In this document: positions 1 through 6,309 of the stretch, piece by piece
Layout: the number at the start of each line of letters is the position of its first letter
Numbering within the stretch: the first letter of the stretch is position 1
From: Flavobacterium johnsoniae UW101
Lineage (GTDB): Bacteria > Bacteroidota > Bacteroidia > Flavobacteriales > Flavobacteriaceae
Length of the DNA: 64,000 bases
Direction of reading: 5' to 3'
Assembly: GCF_000016645.1 (NCBI RefSeq)
Contig: NC_009441.1
Coordinates: 3,906,001 to 3,970,000, forward strand
Translations under genes and position numbers: made by a program
Notes under the pieces: generated by a model
What the model saw: the letters and a program-made list of their open reading frames with translations, nothing else
Told to the model about the DNA's origin: nothing
Database searches by the model: none

Positions 1-40
1 TATGCTTCTTTGCTTGACATATCTAAAATATTTTAATTTC
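1..40. other. Intergenic edge downstream of tssB
   Basis: This short stretch holds no coding sequence. It lies downstream of tssB on the minus strand, where tssC normally follows, so it is probably the tssB-tssC spacer cut by the window edge. The presence of tssC is inference from T6SS gene order and cannot be seen here. Confidence 0.4.
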
Positions 41-490
41 TTATTTGTTTTCTTTTAACTCGTTGATCAGTGCTCCAAGACTTTCTAACAAAGCCTGTTT
101 TGCTTCTCCGTCTTCTAAAGCCGCTTTTAAAATCTTATTTGATTTTAACTGACGGATAATTTTTTGATATTGATCTTTTTCTGTTTCAAGATCAGATAAA
201 AAACTGCTTTGTGTTGTAATTCCTTTTATACCAAAATCACCTAAGTTTTTAAAGTTTAAAGGCTCAACTTTAGTTGCACCATCAGCAGTTTCAAAATTTA
301 CTTTTACTTCTGGTTTAAAATGTTCAAATGCTTTTTCGATACTTGTAATTCCTTCTACCAATTCTGGTTTTACAGGAGCATCTACTGTTAATTTTTGAGC
401 AACAAGTGTTCTGTTCTGAGGGATTGCAGTGATCGCTTCATCTGCATCAATTTTTACTTCATTACCTCCAATTCCATAGTTTGACAACAT
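41..490 (-). CDS. tssB: T6SS contractile sheath small subunit TssB (VipA)
   Basis: TssB pairs with TssC to build the contractile sheath around the Hcp tube, in the cytoplasm. The 149-residue protein has the TssB layout: an N-terminal strand region with IPQNRTLVAQKL-type residues, a central VNFETADG / FKNLGDFG region typical of sheath subunits, and a helical C-terminus ending in LLESLGALINELKENK. The length is at the short end of the usual 150-170 residues. It starts at an ATG at 488-490. It is the last gene seen of a minus-strand run tssK-tssO-tssB with small gaps, so it is probably co-transcribed with them. Assignment is by protein resemblance and by the neighbouring T6SSiii genes. Confidence 0.88.
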   Translation of the reverse strand: MLSNYGIGGNEVKIDADEAITAIPQNRTLVAQKLTVDAPVKPELVEGITSIEKAFEHFKPEVKVNFETADGATKVEPLNFKNLGDFGIKGITTQSSFLSDLETEKDQYQKIIRQLKSNKILKAALEDGEAKQALLESLGALINELKENK

Positions 491-544
491 AATTTCAAAT
501 TTTTAAATGATTAGTTTATTGATTTCTTTACTCTAAATTTCTAA

Positions 545-1057
545 TTATTGATTTTGATAAATCTGACGGCATACATCCAGATCTCTGCTTACTTTTTCTA
601 ATTCTTCTTTGTATGTTTTAGCCGACTGGTTCAAACTGTCTATTAAGTGCGAATTGTGTGTAAGGCTTCTAATTTGTTTTTTATAATCAATAATATTCTT
701 GTAGGCCAGAATAACATTGTTATATAATTTTTTGTTTTCAGTTGTGTCTTTTGGCACTTTTTGATAAATATTCGCAATCATAACATTTGCCAGACGCTGC
801 TGAAAATCATTATCAACTTTTGGCGAATTGATTGAGTCTATTGTCATTCTGATACTGTCAATTTTTACCGAAAAATTAGTTTGATAATCGTATTCTCTTT
901 TCATCATTTCATTTTCTGCTTTCAACATTTTATTTTCTGCCACGGGCATATAAAAGTTGAACGAAACTGCAATCAGCATAACACAGAATGTCAGGGTAAA
1001 GGCAATTAAAAAAGCGATAAATGCTTTCTGGCGTTCTTGTTTATTTAATACTTCCAT
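545..1057 (-). CDS. tssO: T6SSiii inner-membrane protein TssO
   Basis: The 170-residue protein has a short cytoplasmic N-terminus, one membrane span at about residues 13-35 and a long helical, coiled-coil-rich periplasmic part with many Lys and Glu residues. This is the architecture of TssO, one of the Bacteroidota-specific proteins (TssN, O, P, Q, R) that replace the TssJLM trans-envelope complex in T6SSiii. It lies 25 bp after tssK and 54 bp before tssB in one direction, which fits an operon. The family call rests on topology, length and context; no catalytic motif is expected. An unrelated single-span coiled-coil protein is possible but less likely in this setting. Confidence 0.78.
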   Translation of the reverse strand: MEVLNKQERQKAFIAFLIAFTLTFCVMLIAVSFNFYMPVAENKMLKAENEMMKREYDYQTNFSVKIDSIRMTIDSINSPKVDNDFQQRLANVMIANIYQKVPKDTTENKKLYNNVILAYKNIIDYKKQIRSLTHNSHLIDSLNQSAKTYKEELEKVSRDLDVCRQIYQNQ

Positions 1058-1082
1058 AATTTTATATTACTATTTTATTTTT

Positions 1083-2252
1083 TTAATCTTTTATAAAGAA
1101 ACCGTGACGTTTTGGATTATGAACGATGTCTTTTTTCTCTGTTTCGGCAACAAACAATTCGATGTTTTCTTTTTTCTTACCGATGTAATCCAGTTTATTC
1201 AGTGTTTCGAATAGTTTCTCTATTCTCGTTAAAGCATTTATTACAAGCGTAGCAGTTTTATCAATATGCACGTGATCGTAACCGGCATTTATAAGAGTGG
1301 TAAACATTATTTCAAGATCTCCTTGTGAAATATCACACCATTCGGCAAAATAATTTAGCAGCTCTTCTTTTCCAGCTCCCGATTTTGAATCGATAAAATT
1401 CTTCATCACTCTGGCAAATGCTACAACCGTACTTAACATTGAAGCTGGATGCTGGTGCATTGAAAACCAGCGGAATTGCGTTAAACAGCTTCCTAAATAA
1501 TATCCTGTATTATCTGCCAGCTGCATTACTGTTTGAGGCAAAACTCCTGCCTGTTGTCCTCTGTTTATTTTTTGAGAAATCTGAACTGAGTAAATTTCAA
1601 TTTGACCAAAAGAACGTGCAATTTGTGCTTGTATATCTACTAATTTTGGATGACAAGCCACTGTTACAGAAGGCGGAATATAATCTTCATCTAAAACTGT
1701 TGTATCTCCAATAAGAACTTTACCAATAGCAAGATAGAAACCTCCATATCCAATTCCTGAACGGAATTCTTCGGCTTTAATTAAATGAAGTTTGTATTCT
1801 GGCTGTGTGTACGGATATCTTGGCGGTACTTCATCTGGATCTGGCTCGCCAAAAGGGATTCTCTTTTTTGAATTAACCGATATACAGGCCAATAAAACCA
1901 ATTGTTCGCCGTCTTTTATTTCATAAGTATCTTCAGGATACGGAACCTGAAGGTCTAATGTATCAGTATTACTTTTACTGATTTCAATTCTGGATCCGTT
2001 TGGTGTTATGGCGTGGCATTCTTCTACACGAACACGAAGCAGTTTGTGATTATCAATTCCTAAGGTGATTTTTGTGGCCTCTTTATTTTGGTTTCCAGAA
2101 TCCAGCAGACCATAACTTATAGGCGTGGTATGAATACCAATTGCATCATTTACCAACTCAGAAACGTTGTCCTGAATAGATAAAAAATGACTCTTATTTA
2201 TCTTCATCCCATCAATCCAGTTTACGGGAAAATGATTTAATTTTTCTATCAT
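1083..2252 (-). CDS. tssK: T6SS baseplate subunit TssK
   Basis: TssK is the trimeric baseplate adaptor that links the phage-like wedge to the membrane complex. The 389-residue protein opens with the typical TssK N-terminus, with PVNWIDGMKINKSHF resembling the family pattern 'V.W.EGM.l...HF', followed by a beta-rich shell domain with a PEYKLHLIKAEE segment and a helical second half containing LNYFAEWCDISQG. The length is a little shorter than proteobacterial TssK (about 440). The gene follows a 270-bp gap after the lipoprotein array, so it may have its own promoter, and it leads into tssO and tssB. Confidence is high from sequence pattern and context. Confidence 0.88.
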   Translation of the reverse strand: MIEKLNHFPVNWIDGMKINKSHFLSIQDNVSELVNDAIGIHTTPISYGLLDSGNQNKEATKITLGIDNHKLLRVRVEECHAITPNGSRIEISKSNTDTLDLQVPYPEDTYEIKDGEQLVLLACISVNSKKRIPFGEPDPDEVPPRYPYTQPEYKLHLIKAEEFRSGIGYGGFYLAIGKVLIGDTTVLDEDYIPPSVTVACHPKLVDIQAQIARSFGQIEIYSVQISQKINRGQQAGVLPQTVMQLADNTGYYLGSCLTQFRWFSMHQHPASMLSTVVAFARVMKNFIDSKSGAGKEELLNYFAEWCDISQGDLEIMFTTLINAGYDHVHIDKTATLVINALTRIEKLFETLNKLDYIGKKKENIELFVAETEKKDIVHNPKRHGFFIKD

Positions 2253-2525
2253 AATTCTATATTTTTTATTTTGAACTGAGAGTGTTTTGTTTATCTCTTT
2301 TAGTGTGGTTAGTTTTTTTTATGTGCTATTCTTTTGATTTCATCAATTATAACAAGCTTTTTCGGGTTAAATAGTAACAATTTCGCGCACTGAGCCGGAT
2401 TTTAAACTCGCCTATCTAATTTTCAATTATATTTTTAAAAGATATTTTTTCGAAATATCTTATTATTTTTTTCTTTTTAACTTATTATTCCGTTACTATC
2501 AATCATGAAATATTTAAAGAAACTT
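2253..2525. other. Intergenic region between tssK and the immunity-like array
   Basis: This 273-bp stretch has no plausible gene. Near 2439-2461 there is an inverted repeat (arms AAGATATTT and AAATATCTT, 5-nt loop) that could end the minus-strand lipoprotein transcript. The remaining part upstream of tssK shows no clear TAnnTTTG promoter on the minus strand, so whether tssK has its own promoter is open. Confidence 0.35.
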
Positions 2526-3506
2526 TCATTTGAGTTCTATTTTTTCTTTTACAGCATCTATATCAAAATCTTTGAAAAGTATTTTCTTAAATACAGTATT
2601 ATCATAAGTGAAGGTTTTATCATTTTCTCCATCAACACTAATTAATTCAATACTATATTTATGCAATACAATTTCTTTCGATTTTAAGTCATACTTAAAT
2701 GTTATATAGTCATTACCTCTAACCTCTCCTGCTTGATTATTTTCTTCGAATGTGAAATAATTGTCTTTAACTACTAAATTTTGAAGACCTTCTGCCATTG
2801 AATTTAAAAAAGAAGTGTAAATAATATTTTTATTTTCATAAACATCATAATTCTCTCCTTTCTTGATAAAAACACAAACGGGCGATTCTTTTGTTAGTTT
2901 ATTGTCAGCTATTTCAGAAGGTTCAAAAATTATAATCTTATCCATTTGACCATCCATATTCAGATCACAATCTTTTTCTATTCTTAGATTATATTTTTTT
3001 GATTTGTATTTAGCTTTATAATTTTCTATAAAATCTTTCGTTTGATTAATACTTGAGTCATCCTCAAAATCATCATTGGTTATACAATCATCATTTGTGC
3101 CTTTTATTTTTTTTATTTTATCAGCATTAACCTCATTTATAAAATATTTAATAACAATTGGCAGATCATTATTTTTAATCTCCCATTTGGCAAGACCTTT
3201 TTCTTTATTTACAAATAAAAATTTATAGTATGATTTTTCCGTTTTGTCTGTAAACAATGATACTCCTGTTTCATCTTCTTTTATATGATCAATCTTTGCT
3301 TTAGTACTTTCCATTATACCATTCTCAAAAATTGAATCATTAATAATTTTTATGTCTTCACCTTTATATCCACAATCAATAATCAAAAATTCATTACCTC
3401 TTTTTTGTACCTCTATCCATGTACCTTTAAAATCTTCTTTACTATCCTGAGATTTACATGATAACAATAAACTTAATAGTAGTAGACTCAAAACTTTTTT
3501 TCTCAT
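2526..3506 (-). CDS. Lipoprotein, putative T6SS immunity protein (distal gene of array)
   Basis: The 326-residue protein starts with a lipoprotein signal peptide (LLLSC lipobox, lipidated Cys17), so it should be anchored in the periplasm. A DLNMDGQMD segment near residue 180 resembles an EF-hand/dockerin-type calcium loop. The C-terminal third is beta-rich. I do not recognise a named family. It is the last of four AT-rich lipoprotein genes downstream of a peptidoglycan-targeting effector, and immunity to such effectors must act in the periplasm, so immunity is a reasonable inference. It is preceded by one copy of a 65-bp repeat (3526-3590), which suggests it joined the array by duplication or recombination. 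An orphan immunity gene against a foreign effector is as likely as a cognate one. Confidence 0.6.
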   Translation of the reverse strand: MRKKVLSLLLLSLLLSCKSQDSKEDFKGTWIEVQKRGNEFLIIDCGYKGEDIKIINDSIFENGIMESTKAKIDHIKEDETGVSLFTDKTEKSYYKFLFVNKEKGLAKWEIKNNDLPIVIKYFINEVNADKIKKIKGTNDDCITNDDFEDDSSINQTKDFIENYKAKYKSKKYNLRIEKDCDLNMDGQMDKIIIFEPSEIADNKLTKESPVCVFIKKGENYDVYENKNIIYTSFLNSMAEGLQNLVVKDNYFTFEENNQAGEVRGNDYITFKYDLKSKEIVLHKYSIELISVDGENDKTFTYDNTVFKKILFKDFDIDAVKEKIELK

Positions 3507-3525
3507 ATTATTCTATTTTATTATT

Positions 3526-3590
3526 CCTCAGCTAACAAAAGCATAAAACTCCTGCTAACTGGGGCTTTTCTTTTCAATATGTCAAGGAGC
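3526..3590. repeat. 65-bp direct repeat, copy A (with terminator-like hairpin)
   Basis: This stretch matches 4779-4843 at 63 of 65 positions in the same orientation, the two changes being A to G. It lies just upstream of the start codon of the 2526-3506 lipoprotein gene. Its centre can fold as a hairpin with arms AAAACTCC and GGGG-C-TTTT followed by a T-rich tract, so it may also end the transcript of the preceding gene. Confidence 0.85.
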
Positions 3591-3607
3591 AAATATGCTT
3601 TTTTATA

Positions 3608-4762
3608 TTATTCAACTTTAATCTTAGTTTTATAAACATATCCTTTATTTCCAGAACTTGTTTTGATCAGCCACCAATTACCTGAATCATCTAATACTTC
3701 AACTTCTGCATTATTATTTATTTTTTGTAAAATTTCTGATGAAGAATTTTTCTCTTTTCTAAGATTCGTAAATCCATCTGGGTCGGAGATTTTAAAAATC
3801 TTACTTACTTCATCGGAATCTGAATCTCCTCCATAAACATTTTCTACATAATCTTGAAGTCTCTTAAGATTAAAGTAATTATTTTCCTTTAAAAAAGTTT
3901 TATACTTTGTATTCTTACTTAAATTAGATTCTATATGACCTACTACACCAACTCTTAAATCTTTTTCATATAAGAAAGCAATGTATTTTTCTGCATCTAA
4001 ATAGTTGTTTGAATTACTTCTTATTTTTTCAATTATATCAGAAAAACTGTTATAACCATTACCTTCTTTTGCCTCTGTATAGCCTTCAACTGTTCCTTTA
4101 TAGATAATACTTTCAATATCATTTAGAATACTTTCTCTTAAAATATACTTTTTAGATTTTACATCGTATGTAAAAATTAAATCATGGAATGAAACGCTAT
4201 CATCAAAATCGAAATTTTTAAATACAAATCTCACTAACTCTTTATCAGAATCATAACCATATTGTACAACTAAATCTATTAACTGCTGTTTATAACGAGA
4301 TTTCAACCAATTAAATGCGATTTTATCCTCATAGAATACATAAGAATTATAATAAAGTTCAAGGTTTTCATTAACTGCATTTTTAATACCATCAGTTTCT
4401 TCATCTTCAATTAAGATAAATTTACTTTCTTTGATTGCTATTTCAGTAAACATTGCTGGTCTCAAAACAATAATATTGTTTTTATAATCATACAAATTTA
4501 TTTTAAAAACCTCTAGAGTTCTTTTTTTAAATGTTTGTTCATCTGGAAATTTAAAATTATTGTTTATGAGGCTTGTTTTTAACCTGTTAATATAATCTAC
4601 AGACAAAGTATCATAATTAAACTTTTTACCATCTCCTAAATCCGTTAAATTATAAGGGGCATCTTTTGAATCATTAGAATTCCCTAAATTATTTTTTTTG
4701 CTGTCTGTTTTTCCAGTACAAGAAACTAGCAACAGAATTATTAAAGAAATTATATTTTTCAT
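3608..4762 (-). CDS. SH3-domain lipoprotein, putative T6SS immunity protein
   Basis: The 384-residue protein has a lipoprotein signal peptide (LLVSC lipobox, Cys15). The C-terminal 65 residues form a bacterial SH3 (SH3b) domain, seen in the pattern FTNLRKEKNSSSEILQKI ... NWWLIKTSSGNKGYVYK. SH3b domains often bind cell-wall peptides, which would suit a protein that shields peptidoglycan or blocks a peptidoglycan hydrolase. The middle region is unrecognised. The gene is enclosed by two 65-bp direct repeats (3526-3590 and 4779-4843), so it could be gained or lost as a unit by recombination between them. The immunity role is inference from lipidation, position behind the effector and the SH3 domain. 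Confidence 0.6.
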   Translation of the reverse strand: MKNIISLIILLLVSCTGKTDSKKNNLGNSNDSKDAPYNLTDLGDGKKFNYDTLSVDYINRLKTSLINNNFKFPDEQTFKKRTLEVFKINLYDYKNNIIVLRPAMFTEIAIKESKFILIEDEETDGIKNAVNENLELYYNSYVFYEDKIAFNWLKSRYKQQLIDLVVQYGYDSDKELVRFVFKNFDFDDSVSFHDLIFTYDVKSKKYILRESILNDIESIIYKGTVEGYTEAKEGNGYNSFSDIIEKIRSNSNNYLDAEKYIAFLYEKDLRVGVVGHIESNLSKNTKYKTFLKENNYFNLKRLQDYVENVYGGDSDSDEVSKIFKISDPDGFTNLRKEKNSSSEILQKINNNAEVEVLDDSGNWWLIKTSSGNKGYVYKTKIKVE

Positions 4763-4778
4763 CTTTTTTTATTAATTC

Positions 4779-4843
4779 CCTCAGCTAACAAAAGCGTAAA
4801 ACTCCTGCTAGCTGGGGCTTTTCTTTTCAATATGTCAAGGAGC
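4779..4843. repeat. 65-bp direct repeat, copy B (with terminator-like hairpin)
   Basis: This is the second copy of the repeat at 3526-3590, with two base differences. It sits between the stop of the 4884-5552 gene and the start of the 3608-4762 gene. The same possible hairpin (AAAACTCC ... GGGG-C-TTTT) is present, and in this copy the inner loop contains the palindrome GCTAGC. Confidence 0.85.
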
Positions 4844-4883
4844 TTTAATTACAATTATCTTTTTTATTTATTAAGAATCATTT

Positions 4884-5552
4884 CTAATTATAATACAATT
4901 TATTTTTCTCCATTTCGACATCTAGAGATTCATCGAGATAGTACAATGAATCCGTTTCTACTTTTCCACTTTGAAGTATCTCCTTTCTTCCGTAAAATAT
5001 ATAACCTATGGACTTATCAACTGGACTTGAAAAATATTTAATCTGCCAAATTTTGCCATTCTTTAAATTCAAATAAGACAAATTTGTGTAACTACTTGGC
5101 TCGTACTCTAAAGCTGTTACATTTCTATAAAACTCAACAGAATCAATTTTTTTATCATTTAAAAATGTATAAAGCACAATTCTATATTCATTTTTACTTT
5201 TAAATAATTGTTTCTCAAACTTAAGTTTGATATTTGTGCTAGAACTAATTTGAGGAATATCATTATTTAAAAAATTTGAATAATTCTTTAGATATAATTC
5301 ATTTTGTTTTTTTAGTATTACATATCCTGTATTATTATTTAAATTTTCAAAATAGTTTTTTATTGCTAAAACAGAATCCCCTAAAAAAACTTCCTTATCT
5401 GATTTATAAAAACCTTGTAAGTTATTGTTTGAAGCAGAATTCAAAGTTTCAGTTTGCGTATTTCTATCTCCTACAGAAACAGTGTTTTTAATTTCTTTTT
5501 TGCAGGAAGAGAAAAAAATAATAATTATAAAAAAAACAATTAAATTTTTCAT
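4884..5552 (-). CDS. Lipoprotein, putative T6SS immunity protein
   Basis: The start is placed at the ATG at 5550-5552. An upstream in-frame TTG at 5573 would add seven residues and overlap the previous gene, and the signal peptide begins properly at the ATG. From there the protein is 222 residues with a hydrophobic signal and FFSSC lipobox (Cys17). The rest is of unknown family, beta-rich at the C-terminus and strongly AT-coded with many Asn and Lys residues. It follows the preceding lipoprotein gene with an 11-bp gap. A periplasmic immunity role is inferred from the operon position after the effector. Confidence 0.58.
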   Translation of the reverse strand: MKNLIVFFIIIIFFSSCKKEIKNTVSVGDRNTQTETLNSASNNNLQGFYKSDKEVFLGDSVLAIKNYFENLNNNTGYVILKKQNELYLKNYSNFLNNDIPQISSSTNIKLKFEKQLFKSKNEYRIVLYTFLNDKKIDSVEFYRNVTALEYEPSSYTNLSYLNLKNGKIWQIKYFSSPVDKSIGYIFYGRKEILQSGKVETDSLYYLDESLDVEMEKNKLYYN

Positions 5553-5563
5553 ATCAATAAATT

Positions 5564-6304
5564 TTAATAACAAAAATCAAACATGACAAACTTGCAAGAA
5601 TCGTTTTTCCATTTAATCCATTTTGTGACATCTTTATATTCCTCTACATAATCACAACTAGTTTTGGATACAGATTTAATCTGCATCGAATCGTTCTTAA
5701 TTTTCAAAACTTTATAATAATACATCTGTTCATCTTTTGTACAATTATCTATTTTGGGAGTAAGATGAATAAATCCAGCTTTTATATACTCTTCCCATGA
5801 GCTGTACTTATATTTATTATTTTTCTTCTCCATCAATTTTCTTTCGCCATTTATATAGATAATTAAAAAGTCCTTATCGTTTTCAGGTTGTTCTGCGTCG
5901 AAGCTAAAGATTCTATGCTCAATATCTGGAATTACTTCTCGTGCAATAACTTTTTTAGTAAGTTTTATTTCATAAGGTTCCAACTCATTATTACTTAATA
6001 ATATACTTCCAAATATACTTTTATCTTCATTAAGAATATTAACATTCTTATCTACTAATAACTGAACTACACCTGTTCCTCTCAAAGTATTATCAGTATA
6101 AAAACTAATACCATTATATTCAGTAATAAGTGTTTCTATTGGATCTGACGAACAATCATCATTTAACCCAACGGGTTCATCGTTTACTATATTTTTCGCA
6201 ACAATATTTTCATTTTTAATTATGGTTGTTTTCTTTTCTTCTTTATGCTTTGTACATGCAGAAAATAAAATCAAACATCCCAGAACTATATAAATTTTTT
6301 TCAT
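5564..6304 (-). CDS. Lipoprotein, probable cognate immunity protein of the 6310-9042 effector
   Basis: The 246-residue protein has a lipoprotein signal peptide (LFSAC lipobox, Cys17) and no recognised domain. It begins only 5 bp after the stop of the peptidoglycan-degrading effector, so the two are almost certainly translated from one mRNA. In T6SS loci the gene directly after the effector is the usual place for the cognate immunity gene, and lipid-anchored periplasmic placement fits protection against a cell-wall hydrolase. Of the four lipoproteins here this is the best candidate. The assignment is inference from position and localisation, since no immunity family motif is visible. Confidence 0.62.
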   Translation of the reverse strand: MKKIYIVLGCLILFSACTKHKEEKKTTIIKNENIVAKNIVNDEPVGLNDDCSSDPIETLITEYNGISFYTDNTLRGTGVVQLLVDKNVNILNEDKSIFGSILLSNNELEPYEIKLTKKVIAREVIPDIEHRIFSFDAEQPENDKDFLIIYINGERKLMEKKNNKYKYSSWEEYIKAGFIHLTPKIDNCTKDEQMYYYKVLKIKNDSMQIKSVSKTSCDYVEEYKDVTKWIKWKNDSCKFVMFDFCY

Positions 6305-6309
6305 AATAA

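Noticed and set aside
1..40. Similarity of the first bases to the end of the 65-bp repeat (TGTCAAG words)
   Set aside because: Only a seven-base match is shared, which is expected by chance.
957..1214. Plus-strand frame across the tssO/tssK junction
   Set aside because: It runs antisense to two well-supported T6SS genes and has no recognisable domain; it is a shadow of them.
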